A stretch of DNA of 64,000 nt, from positions 711,501-775,500 of the forward strand of contig CAWZYM010000188.1 in NCBI GenBank assembly GCA_963966185.1, read 5' to 3'. Positions 1 through 11,945 of this stretch are shown piece after piece. Both the position numbers and the translations under genes were made by a program. The notes beneath the pieces are model-generated. The model made no database searches, was not told the DNA's origin, and worked only from the letters and a program-made list of their open reading frames with translations. Positions within the stretch are counted from its first letter, which is position 1; every line of letters starts with the position of its first letter. Source of the DNA: Rhabditoides inermis. Its lineage: Eukaryota; Nematoda; Chromadorea; Rhabditida; Rhabditidae.

Positions 1-19
1 TTGGAAGATGAGACTGAGG

Positions 20-61
<42 letters not shown>

Positions 62-161
62 CTCCATTGTCTCAAAAAGGGCATTACTCGAGAGACGTGC
101 GGACAGCGCCTGTCACATTCGGAGCACATAATAACGCGCTGGTCACAGCCGGGATACGATT

Positions 162-200
<39 letters not shown>

Positions 201-462
201 GTCATAGCAGGATTCAAGCTGTGCTCTGTTTTGTATGAGCGAAAGAGATATACACAACAAACGCACGACTATATACGCGGAGCCAGCAAGCGAGCGACAA
301 TTATTAAAATAATATGAGAACAATAGCCTCTGCTCGGGTAGTCTGGTAGTAGCCTGCTATGAGTAGACAAGAGAGATAGATGTGTCGCATATGTTTCCCT
401 TTTGGGGAGCGGCGGTAGAGAGGAGGAGAGAGAGACAGAGAGAGACAGAGACACAGAGAGAC

Positions 463-498
<36 letters not shown>

Positions 499-716
499 GA
501 GAGAGAGCGAGAGAAAGAGGAGAGAGAGAGGGAGGGAGAGAGAGAGAGAGGGAGGGAGGGAGAGAGAGAGAGAGAGACCGCCAACCCCCTCTCCTCAGGG
601 AACGGCAATCATAGGGAACGTGAGGGCAGTAGATGGGTCGCCCGGAATCAGATGATGGACACTTGGACACACAGACTTCATCTCTTCCCCTCTTCCCCTC
701 TCTTTCTTTCTCTCTC

Positions 717-759
<43 letters not shown>

Positions 760-902
760 AAGCAAAGTCCAATTCGGATTCGTCGAAATTCGTATAATGG
801 AGTGAAGCTCGCAAAACAAGATCATTGCATTACCTCTCTCCCCTCTCTCTCTCCCTCATTTCGAGCGTGCGCGGAAATGGCAGAAAAACCGGAGAGGGAG
901 GA

Positions 903-945
<43 letters not shown>

Positions 946-2011
946 GAGAGAGGGAGAGAGAGAATGGTGAGTGATGGACTGATTGCGGTGCTAGTGCTAG
1001 GTGCTAGTGCTAGCGCCAGTGTACGCGTCATTTGAACCTTGAACAGTGCGGACCGGTTGTATGTAAGCACACGCTATTTTGCTATTGGCTGGTGCAGTCA
1101 TATAAGACAAAATGTAAAGGTTCCCCGATTCAAGAGGTAAGAGTAATCTCCTTCCAAGCACTACTGTATGCCTTACGATTGTGTTGTCATATTCAGATAT
1201 AACTATTCCGGATGAACCATTGACTCTGCGGAGGGGGTCGAAAAAAGACACGTACACTACGCAAATACGAACGGCAAGCGTATCCTGTCGTTTGATAGTC
1301 GGGGGGTGGTCTCCGCTCTCTTTTTCTTCGGCCTCACCCGATTAGTGTTGCTAGGAATCCCTCCTGCCGCCGCCGCCCTATCCCATTCCATTCAACGTAT
1401 GCGATAGTTTTATTTCACGAGACCATAATGTTTTTAGGTGAACAGTCGACAGTGTCCACTGCCGCCGCGTTGAGAAAGCGCCTCCCTGCAATAGATACGA
1501 TACAATACCGTTTTTCTGTTGTTTTCATCTACCCAATGAGTTCTGAGAAATATGCAAGCGTCTCTAGGCTTCAGTAGCTCAGGTTGACTGGTTTCATTTT
1601 GTGACGTATTTGTATATTGACAATAATCCGCAATATTTGCATATAGCATAAACATAGCTATCACACATACATGCGATACGGAAACGAGATTAAGTATATA
1701 AATATAAATAGCCACCTGAAGTACGCTGGCGCACGGAGCTGCGATAACGAGCGGAGATCGAGCACCGAAGAGCGATTCTAGAAATATGAGAGTTCAGAAA
1801 CCAACACGTTTTACATATATATATATGCTCCGCGTCGCTTGAGACTGTCTAAACAATCCAGTCAGGACCAACTGTTTGTTCAACACTTTCGTATCACAAC
1901 TCCCACTTTCTCTTTAGGTATGCACTGTTGGGTCGTCATTCGTTGACTCATCGTTTGAAGTGAAGGACGCAATGTGAGCGGTTGCTGAATGTTTCCACAA
2001 AATGTACGCAC
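1..2011. other. left margin, microsatellite-rich, no confident exon
   Basis: No coding exon could be supported here. The stretch holds dense (GA)n and (CT)n tracts at about 26-58, 164-200, 415-578, 700-757 and 905-962. The co-SMAD gene to the right should continue through or beyond this margin on the minus strand, but the expected final MH2 motifs (a KGWG-type loop and a PCWIE-type strand) are not seen. Confidence 0.5.
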
Positions 2012-5000
2012 CAGTTTGGGCAGTGGCCGGAGAATCGGTGTCTCCTCGGTCTTCATCGCAGTTCTTCTAAGAGGGTCGGCGGATGCTGATCGGGCCGCTG
2101 TCTCGCTCGAATCCTCTTTCCGCATCCTGCGACGAACTCCACCTCTGAAAGTTATATTTTGGAATAATATGCATCCTGATACATCTATACATCCTAATAT
2201 GCATAATATTCAGTTAAGTTCGATTCCACAAGCCTAAAGAGCACTCACTTATGCGTTTGTATGTGCTTGTGATGTCTATGTGAATGTGTGTTTCTCAAAA
2301 CGCGGTCAATCCGCGTGCGGCTCTGAATTGGCTTCCGCGACTTTTCAGGCCGGCAAAAAAGCAAAACATGTTTTGTCGGTTGAGAGGTGAGGTGAAAAGG
2401 CGGCGGGTCGCTTCATAAAAGTAGAAAGTGGAAAGTACCTCGCGTTCGGGCGAGACGTGATAGTATATAATGTGTCGTGCGTAGCGCATACACGCCATTA
2501 ACTGATGTTTATGTGTTTCACAAGTAAACGAAAAGTATAGCTGCTGTATGGTCGCTATAAGTCACGATTGGAGTTTGGAGTAATCGAGATGTATAGAAAG
2601 TTGAAGAATTAGATTTTTTTGTGAAACAATTTGACAGTTTGTTTTTACCTGTTTTTTTTTTATTTCAAACTGTAGGTCAAGTAGGCTATCCGCCTTTTCC
2701 CACCTGTGTCTACTACAACCTATATTAATCACAGGCAATTATATTTTGGGGTGAAGCATTCTGGTGGAAAGAAAATACGAAAACAATGGGTACATTTTAT
2801 TCATTTTCAAGCTCTCCATCTTCTCCCACCTGTGTCTGTGCGCGCTGCCCTCCACACTCCCGTCGCGGCTCTCGTCCGTCCACCGATCAGTGGAAGTGAA
2901 GCCACTAAAGAAACCATGTTCCACCTATCTTTCCATGCTACAGAATACAGGATACATGATACAGGATACAAGCCAATGAAACTATCACGATGTTCCATTC
3001 AATAATTCTTATCTTGCAATAATCTACGCGATTTGTGATAGAGCTAAATAAGTCAGACAGGTGGTTTGTGGCGTATTCTGCAATTTGCAAGACAATTGCT
3101 CAAAAACACTCCATTTTTAAAACCATTCGTTTTCAAGCAATAGTATATGTACTGAACACTTGCAAACGCATGTCTGAATACCTCAAATCTTACCTGGACG
3201 AGCTGGCCTTGGACGGTGCCCGCTGGGCGCTGCTCGCTCTCCCCTCCCTCCCCTCCCTCCCTTCCCTTCCCTGTCTCGTCATGCCCACGAGGGCGACCCG
3301 CGAGGAGGGGTGGTGCGCATGAGGGACAGAGTACTCCTCCACCGAGACAGAGTTGGAGGGGCTGAACGAGGTCAATGTATGTGTTGTACAGGCACATGTG
3401 CGATTCTTTCAGTGTATGGAGTGTATGTACTAATTTCGGCGGCACCAAGTACTCCTTCACAGAGAGAGAGAGAGTTAGAGGGGCTGAACGACAAAAGATC
3501 CATTAATCAAGACAACTGATTTCTATGAATGATCTGTTATGTATAAGCACTGGTATGTACTGATTTTTCGCAGTAGAGACAACGCGGCTGAACGAAACAT
3601 CAAATCAAACGGTTATTCAACTGATAACAACTAGGCATGTCGAGGTTTGATACGCAACTAAGGGTTGATTAAAGGGTGACTATGGGCAATAAAAATTGGT
3701 CCCGCCACGAAGTCCTGGGACGTCTTTCAAGTCGCAATATCTCTTTCTAGCCATTATGAAAGTCATCTTTCGAAACAAAAACTATGGCATAAACAAATGT
3801 TGCCCGGATACATCCTTTAAAGTTTTCTGTTTTGTGTTTTGTCCATGTACTTGTGCATATGTACTAATTTCTTTCAGTGTATGCAATAATTTCTGCGAGA
3901 CCGAACACTCCTCCACCGAGAGAGAGTTGGAGGGGCTCAATGACATCAATACATGTTTTGTTGAAAGAGAGAGAGAGATAGAGAGAGAGTTGGAGGGCCT
4001 GAATATACGGTCATACGCTTCGAAAAATACCCTTGCATTATGACCAAACATCGTGTTCTAACTGCCTTTTAAGGGGTTGTTTGGAAGAAACTCATCGCAC
4101 CTTCAGTCAATTCATCAATTAATCAATAAAAAAGCTGACTTATCTGAAATGTTTGTTATGTGTATACGTACAGTTGAAAATATGTGTTATTTATACTATT
4201 GTTGCGCTCATTTTACACTCACGTTGGAGCATAAATATGGCATGCAAGTACAATACTCCAGCCACATCTTCGAAAATGTGCGTAACTGACCGTTGTTAAG
4301 GACCAGAGGCGGCGAATGAAAAACGCTTGACGCTATTCTTAAGATAAAAATTGCCGATAAAAAATGTGCACTCTATTTATCCTATCTCATTCATAAGCGT
4401 TGCATTCAAAAAAAAGGATGGAATAGACGTCCTTGTAAGAGAAAATGTTTTTTTTGACATTGTTGTCTTGCACTGTTTCCCTCTTATGAACACAGTTAGA
4501 AACGTATTGTTCTCTGGGCGCAAGAACGACTACAAGCAGTGGGCAACTGCAGTTCGAGACCGTTCACTGTGGCGAATGGGCTTGCAAGATAAAGGAGCAG
4601 TCAAGTATCAAGTAGAAACGTATTGTAGCATCAACCCACCCGAACCCGCTGCTGCTGCTCGCTGAGCTCTCGGCCCTAGCCGGCTGTGCGGGATGGAGGG
4701 AGGAGAGGGGTGAGATGGGAAGGACAGGCACGGTCGGGAATAGATAGGACAGGGGTGACACTGCGGGCACTGTCGACAGAGAGGAGAGAAGAGGCGACCC
4801 GCGCCTCCTCTCGATGTCCTGACTGATGGGCTGCAACGTGTCAATTTGTCAATCTCTATTCAGAACATTTATCTCGAATCAAAAAGCACATCACAATTAT
4901 GTAAATTACGGCAAGGTTACGGTAAAATACAGTGATGCAACGCCTACTGCGAGTCCCAATAACATGGATTTCGGTAGTCCCGTGGATGCGTGTCAATCTC

Positions 5001-7394
5001 TAATCCAAGTTTATATACAACAAAATGATTGCGGGGTATATGTCATTCTCCCCGCGAACGTGAACTGCGGTAATTTTAATAAAGTTCATCCTGTTACAAT
5101 AATAATTTCACATTACTATTAAGCAGTGTGTCCCCGATTTGAAGCCCCACTGAAACGTAGACGCTTTCGCGAAAGAGTATATACTGGATAGTCAATTCAG
5201 AGCGAGCGACTCGGACCCAATCAGGTCACTCTACTTGTTAGTTCACACTATCCTAATCCTAATACCTATTAAAAGTCCATAGAGAAAAGAGTGACGTGGA
5301 CGTGGGCTCATCAGGTCATTTACTGACTCAGGTTGGCTGACAACGTTCACGCACCTGTGGCGGCACGGACAGGGCAGCCCTGGGCGAGTGACTCGGCGGT
5401 CACTCATGCTCATCGCGACTTGCCATCCAGCTATGCTATCTCCAACTACCTCCAAACAGCCTCAAACCACTCCCAAATGCTTAGAGAATGGTTTTCGACT
5501 TCATTTCACGCACCTGTGTCGGCACGGTCAGGGCAGCCCGCGGCGAGTGACTCGACGGACGCGGTTGGGTGTCGCCAAAGTGGCGGAACACCTTCTCCCT
5601 CTCCCTCTCCTCCCTCTCCTCCCCCTCCTCCTTCCCCTTCTCCACTGTATGGTACTCCTTGGCCAGTGGAGGCGGCGGCAGCAGGGCTGGCGACAGGGTG
5701 CCGCTGAATGAAGTACGTTTCAGAAAAGGCATATGAGAATGAAGGGGTTGTGAAAACAACTCGTTTCGCTCGCCGGTTTTCCAAACCACAGTAAAGTTCG
5801 CATGCCTGCAGAAAAACGGAAAGTCGACGTGTGCGCACTCACCCCTAGTCCTTAATGACACGTGTCATATCTACACAATAGAGTAACAAAAATATATCAA
5901 TAGCAGCCCTAACCGAAAGGTAGTTCGAAGAAAGACTACGAAGACTACGACGACATATCACTCACCCCTTGTTCCTTATGACGTGTGCCATTTCGAATGC
6001 GATGATATTACTCATATAAATCTAGTTATTACGTTTTCAGTGGAAAATCAACGTGTATTTTCTATCCACCCACCCCTTGTCCCTCATCACGTGTGCCATC
6101 TCGAATGCAGTGATGTTACTCATATAATTCTAGTTATTACGTTTTTAGTTGAAAATCAACGTGTATTTTCTATCCACCCACCCCTTGTCCCTCATCACGT
6201 GTGCCATCTCGAATGTTATGATCATATATTACGTATACATTTATACTTATTACGTTTTCAGTACCATTTTGAAAATCAACATGTATTTTCTCTCCACCCA
6301 CCCCTTTTCCGTCATCACGTGTGATTAAATCAAGGCAAAGGTAGCCTAAAGGTAGTTCGAAGAAAGGCTACGCGTGATTTTTATTCGCTCACCCCTCGTC
6401 GTATTACGTTTTGAGGAGTACCTGTTTGAAAGTCAATATGAACTGACCCCTTGTCCCTCTCCCTCATGACGTGTGCCATCTCGAATGCGATAAGATGGAC
6501 GACGCACAGCCAGATGGGAGAGAAGAGAGCAGGGGAGGAGGAGGAGTCGAACTGCAAGGGAGAGTGACACTGTGAGTTTAGACTAGTTACATATGAACCG
6601 AAGAGGGAAAATTCAGACTAAATCAGGGGAGGAGAAGTCGAACTAGATAGAAAGAGTGACTCTGTAAGTTTAGACTAGTTACCTTTGAAATGTTGTGTCT
6701 TAATGACTTATGAATTTGTGTCGCATCTGAATATTGGAGGGAGTTTTCGATCTAAATTAGGGAAGGAGGAGGATTAGGGGAGGAGGATGGAACATACAGA
6801 TAAACAGATCACAACTCAAATAACAATATAGTAGGACAACATGTTGCGGGATGACGGGTCAAGCTACAAGAGAAAGGAGTGACACAACGTCACAAGGCTC
6901 GGCAACTCGGCATGCTGATCGCTGCGCGCCCAAACCACCTATCCTATACCACCTTACTCATCAGGTTACTTGCGTTAATTTTCTGTGTTTTCGACTTTCG
7001 GGACATTTATACATTCATTTACCTATTTCCTCTATGGAACTTATTAGCGATGTCAGTACAGCGTTTCAATTTTGTATACCCTTCTGAAATGTACGTATGC
7101 ATACATTTTAGACTGAACGATTGTTTCGTATTACTCGCCGTGGCTAAAGATGCAATTGGCACAATAAATTCATTCTGATTTTACTCGCTCCCTGAAACGT
7201 ATCAGCTATTCCATGCCACCCGCGCACTCGAACCGGAAGCGCCCTTTGATATAGGTTAATCATTCATAGCCGGGTCGGCAGAGTGCTTTCCCCCTGATTC
7301 TCCCAGACTCTTTCCAGCCCTCTGGACTCACCGCCAACTGAATCATTCAGGTGCCAGCTAAGAAGTGTTTAGCTGCGGAAAGAAGCACTCATAG

Positions 7395-7436
<42 letters not shown>

Positions 7437-9103
7437 TGCCAACCGCGACCCACTTGTGCATTCGCAGGGCAGAGAACCGACCCATACGTGGAAACTGGAT
7501 GATCGGAAGCTCATCGAATATGAGAAAACACATACATAAGTACATGCATACATGCTGTCCACGTTTCAGTTATCGCATATATTCCTGCGCGTCGCTCGCG
7601 CATCAATCGGTTCCATTCACATAAGCGAGACATATGTACGTTTCAGTGATTACGTAAATTAATGCTCACAACGTTATTGTCAATTAATTGCATTCTGATT
7701 TGCTGCTATGTAAAAAAAATTTTGCTGATGTCAACATTATCACAATTAAAGATCACAAATACTATATAGTAATATTATAAACTATATCATTCACTCACCC
7801 TCACATACAGCATGCTCTCCCTCTCGCCTGCGCCCAGTCCCCCACGCAGACGCTCCTGCAATCAAGGAATGTATGAACGTCTCCTTTTTTTGTAAACCTG
7901 TGTCACACAATGTAATGTATAGAACAAACTGTTTTACGCATCCAGGTCTAGGATATTGTGAAGAGAAAAAAATAGAGAGAAAGAGAGAGAGAGAAGAGAA
8001 AGAGAGAGGAGAAAAAAAAGAGAACCTTGAACAGCTTCAGGTCGAACACTTTGGTCCGAGTCTTGCCGACGCTGCGACGCACGCCGTTGACCTGAAGATT
8101 GTTTGTTTGTTTGTTTACTTGTTTACTTGTTTACTTGTTTACTTGTTTACTCCACTCACCACCGCCCACACATCGCAGTCGGTGACTTTCTCCATCCACA
8201 AAGAGCCGTAATCGTCGATGGACATGGAGAAACCCTGGAAACGTATTTTTCTGGATAATAACGAATACGTTTCAAGGATTTTATATGAGACAGGCAGCAA
8301 TCGAGTTGACAATCGACTCGGTATGGATACGTATAACATCGTGGTACAAACCATTAAATCCTGTGCCCTGCAAGTTGTTTAGGACTTTTCATTCACATAC
8401 AGTAGAGCATCTCACCTTGCCTATCCGCTGTGATATGCTATGAGGTTATTTGTTACGTTTCTACATACTCGTTTCACGCCAAAAACCCGAAATGGTCCGT
8501 TGCACTTTTATTTCCGGCAGTCGATGTGGAACCCCTTGGGCAACCCCTGGGCATGATATGAGCCGGATCCGCCTTTGTGGCACTCCTCGTCAGGCAAACT
8601 CCTGTTCCAAAATAAGTGATAGTGTATCCCACCTTGCCTATCCGCTGTATCTCCCTCCGCGCCTGCTCGTTCCTGCGGGTGAGAGTGTAGTGGCACACGC
8701 CCATCCTGGAAAATTTTATTTATTCATTTATTACTGCCGGATGATGTTTGCGATTCCGAATACATTTGAACATTTGCAATTGATTTGATTTGAACGTTTG
8801 CCGGATGCCGGGACCAACAAAAGGAAAAGTGCATTTCTGGAAAAAGGTTCCAATAAAACAATGTATTGCAATCAGAACTTTGATAGATATCGAGTCTTCG
8901 AGTGTGTGGATTATCCACGTCAACATAATTGCTTAATAATATTCAGTTCGTTTTGTACGTGTCATAATCATGTGTGCCATTCCGAGAGAAAAATATGACA
9001 CTTCTTTTCCTTCAAGAAATTTGGTACCTGTACCCGTCGAACTCTTCGCTCGATCCATCGACAAGAACGTGGTTGTGGCGGAGGTAGGCCTGGTGGGAGG
9101 GAT

Positions 9104-9145
<42 letters not shown>

Positions 9146-9375
9146 TGATAAAGAAGGAGAGAGAGAGGGGAGAGAGAGAGGGGTCATAGAGAGGGAGAGA
9201 GAGGGGGGAGAGAGAGGAGATGGGGAGAGAGAGGGAGGGAGGGAGAGAGAGGGGGCAAGAGAGAGAGAGGAAAGAGAGAGGAGAGAGGAAAAGAGAGAAG
9301 GAAAGAGGGAGAGAGAGTGAGAGAGAGAAGGAAAGAGAGAGGGAACGAGGAAGAGAGAGAGAGAGAGAGAAGGAA

Positions 9376-9406
<31 letters not shown>

Positions 9407-10311
9407 GAAATCCTCACCTTAGCCGTCCTATCCTTTCGCTCAACTACCACAAGCTTTCCCCAGATTGAATTGTCGATCTGCCGCAATTTCGACCGAACTT
9501 CGGACAGAGTGTCCTGGAAGTTGTTTACTTGTTTACTTTGTTGTTTACAATAAACAAAACACATGTTATTGAATGAATGATTTCGTTTTGTCATGATCAT
9601 GTTTAGCGATTCCGAGTAAACATATGATTGTTTGTTTGTACATGTTATTGGTGATTGGTCTCCATGCAAAGTTAGGATTTCATGCAAATTGATGTGCGAT
9701 TCACAGATTCGCTAGCTCGCTTCCAATCTCGCAACATAATCCAATCCAAATCCCAAGAGCCGTCAAGACCCGACTCCCCGCACTGGTTTTCGGTAGCAAA
9801 TTGCTCGATCATTGAACATTGCGAATTCGAATGCTGGGGAAAAGAGATCCGGGCGGTAGGATGATGATTGACGCAAGGAAAACGCACTTGCAAGTGTTAT
9901 CGAGTAAGACATAAAGACATAGCGACTATTTAAAAGAAGAAAATAGATTGTGAGTGACGCTCGAGGACAGTTTCGGCAAGTTCTATCTCAAAAGTTCAAT
10001 CTGTCAGCGTCTTTTGTGGTCACAAAGTGACAAGCAAATCCAGAAACTGCGTGCGTGTCTTCTTCTATGCTGACAAACAGATTTGTCGGGATTATATATG
10101 ACATCATCAACAAATCTCACCCGTTCGAAACACTCCATAGTGTTCCAGCGCTGAATCGGCGTGCGAGCAGAGTGGGCCTGAAAGCAATCAATCAATAAAT
10201 CAATAAATCGATCAATCAATGAATCATTACCTCGGTAGACGTGCATGACTCTTCTCCGGACGAGTCCTCGGAACGAGTCAAGTGCCGGATGAGTTGATGG
10301 CGCAGCACCAT
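2012..10311 (-). CDS. divergent co-SMAD (DAF-3/Smad4-like MH2), 3' end outside window
   Basis: Predicted minus-strand exons: 10311-10231, 10177-10121, 9833-9705, 9513-9418, 9089-9028, 8705-8633, 8234-8160, 8091-8026, 7855-7809, 5703-5514, 4818-4640, 3361-3194, 2904-2830, 2144-2012, with reading phase kept at each junction. The MH2 core is recognisable: IWGKLVVVE at its start, VLVDGSSEEFDGYR, a long helix ending REIQRIGKGF (Smad4: ARLHIGKGV), then TKVFDLKLF, matching the co-SMAD motif KVFDLRQ. In Smad4 a proline/alanine-rich insert follows; here that position holds about 250 residues rich in Ser, Pro and Glu. SMADs carry TGF-beta signals into the nucleus; co-SMADs partner receptor SMADs. The ATG at 10311 lies two bases after a good acceptor, which suggests a start without an MH1 DNA-binding domain, though unseen upstream exons are possible. 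The 7809-to-5703 junction is the weakest: it rests on phase only, and exons left of it could be a separate gene. Confidence 0.6.
2695..2706 (-). repeat. copy of exon 2904-2830 donor edge
   Basis: The end of the exon, GACACAG followed by the donor GTGGGA, is repeated about 130 bases downstream in the next intron. Confidence 0.45.
3450..4005 (-). repeat. copies of exon 3361-3194 acceptor edge
   Basis: The real acceptor at 3362 is followed by an exon start CCCCTCCAACTC and GGTGGAGGAGT. Near-copies of acceptor plus exon start lie upstream in the same intron at about 3450-3485, 3907-3942 and 3981-4003. Confidence 0.65.
5355..5400 (-). repeat. copy of exon 5703-5514 donor edge
   Basis: The last roughly 46 bases of the exon, with its donor GTGCGTGAA, recur about 160 bases downstream in the intron with a few substitutions. 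Confidence 0.7.
5960..6500. repeat. imperfect tandem repeat, unit about 115 bp
   Basis: A block containing CCACCCCTTGTCCCTCATCA, GTGTGCCATCTCGAATG and GAAAATCAACGTGTATTTT recurs with starts near 5965, 6070, 6180 and 6297, and in shorter form near 6390 and 6445. It lies in the large intron assigned to the co-SMAD gene. No coding signal was seen in 5704-7808. Confidence 0.8.
8416..8435 (-). repeat. copy of exon 8705-8633 donor edge
   Basis: The exon end ACAGCGGATAGGCAAG plus a GT donor is repeated 217 bases downstream in the intron. Confidence 0.7.
9100..9412. repeat. (GA)n/(GGGA)n microsatellite, 310 bp
   Basis: Almost pure purine tract on the plus strand, inside a co-SMAD intron between the exons at 9089 and 9418. 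Confidence 0.95.
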
Positions 10312-10313
10312 TC

Positions 10314-10980
10314 CTACAAAACAAATAAAAAAACAATTCAAATATTCCTCGGAATAACAAACATGATCGTGAAATCACTACGAACAAAATTACGAAATTA
10401 CACGAAAACAAAAAAAAAACATGATTGTGACATCAGTGGAAACGAAATCACTCTAAAGTTACAAGAACCTAAAAATCATGATCTCAAAATCGCTCAAACG
10501 AAATCATTCATAAGAGCCTCGTCCCACTTCACTACTATGGACGCAGTGTGGTGTAAGCGAGACAGATCGCACCTCTTTTCTGTGTTCCTATAAATCAACT
10601 GGTTACTACTTTACCACACGAGTAATACCGAGATTGCTATGGAAGACTGGAACAATCCAGAGAATAGCGAGAGAAGATCGAGATTACAGTGAGTACACAT
10701 TGAAAACGACATTCAAAAATATGCGCGCTAACTGGAACGATTTTGTGAGTATAAATAAGTGGACGATCGGACACTTACAGTAACTTTAACATAACCGATA
10801 ACTGTTGATATCAAAATGATTTGAAAAAAGTGAATAGCGTTTAGTCCGGGGTGAGGAGAAATGAAAATGAGAATGCGGGTGCGATCCAACCTATTCTTCA
10901 AGGTCGAGTCGTCGCGTCACTAAGACACACAATTATATCCGGCGGCGGTGGCTATTGTGTCTTCCCTCTTCTTCTTCCTT

Positions 10981-11030
<50 letters not shown>

Positions 11031-11352
11031 TTCCCCTCTCTCTCTCTCTTTCCTGCCTGTGGCCTTCCATTGCGCAACCAGTTCCCTCATTTCGACTCCC
11101 ATCCAGTTTCTCCTATACCTCTCAAATGATGGAAGGAAGAAGAAAAGCAAATGTCACTTTCGGAATGGCAATCGCGGCTTGAGATGAGGGAGGATTAAAG
11201 GGGGGAGAGGAATGCGCAATATATGAGAAGGGTTCTTTTTTGTGTGGTTTGTGTTTAGGATGTTTGGTGTGTTGCCCCGACGGCGGCGGAGACGTTCCTT
11301 CCTATTATGCGGCCTTCTGCAGGCCACCCCCCTCGCCGACATAACCCATCGA

Positions 11353-11383
<31 letters not shown>

Positions 11384-11624
11384 CCCTCTCTCTCTTTCTC
11401 TCTCTCTCCCCTCTCCCCTCCAATGACGCCATTGGGAGTCGCGGTGCTTCCAAAACATTTGTGTGACTGCAGATGCAGACGCGATGTCATCCCAGCATTC
11501 ACTGTCTTCTCTCCTTTCCCCCTCCACTCTTCCCTCCGATTAGTATTCGTGATCATAACACGCCCCACCTCGCGTTTGTATGTAGACACTAGTCACTCCC
11601 TCTTTTCACCTCTCAGTTCCTGTC

Positions 11625-11656
<32 letters not shown>

Positions 11657-11764
11657 CCCTCTCTCTCTTCCTCTCTCTCTCTCTCTCCCTCTCTCTCTCT
11701 CTCTCTTCCTCTCTCTCCCTCTTCCTCTCTCTCTCTCCCTCTCTCTCTCCCTCTCTCTCCCCCC

Positions 11765-11795
<31 letters not shown>

Positions 11796-11913
11796 CCTCG
11801 GGCGAAGATCGCCGCTGCGTTGAGCAGCCCCACCATTGCTGCCGACGCGACTTTTCAATTAACCGTGTGGTCTGGGGCATAGTCTTATCCGCCAGAATCG
11901 CTCCTATCTCCCC

Positions 11914-11945
<32 letters not shown>

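Noticed and set aside
1..1035. Long open frames of Arg-Glu or Ser-Leu repeats
   Set aside because: They are translations of (GA)n/(CT)n microsatellites in several frames and have no splice or family support. The same holds for similar frames at 9184-9687, 11423-12157, 12324-12764, 33687-34262 and 63495-63971.
1386..1493. Possible terminal exon of the co-SMAD gene on the minus strand
   Set aside because: An acceptor and a short open frame to a stop exist, but the peptide lacks the expected last part of an MH2 domain.
5790..5838. ENRRAK peptide on the minus strand, like helix 3 of a homeodomain
   Set aside because: Only six residues match, no surrounding homeodomain sequence exists, and it lies in non-coding sequence before an exon acceptor.
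8508..8586. Open frame ending GFHIDCRK on the minus strand as an extra exon
   Set aside because: It falls in a co-SMAD intron and has no SMAD similarity; the exons on both sides join in phase without it.
10231..10313. MH1-like reading (NGAAPS...) of the first co-SMAD exon
   Set aside because: That frame does not stay open with the next exons; the frame beginning at the ATG does, so the resemblance to the MH1 NGAHPS motif is taken as chance.
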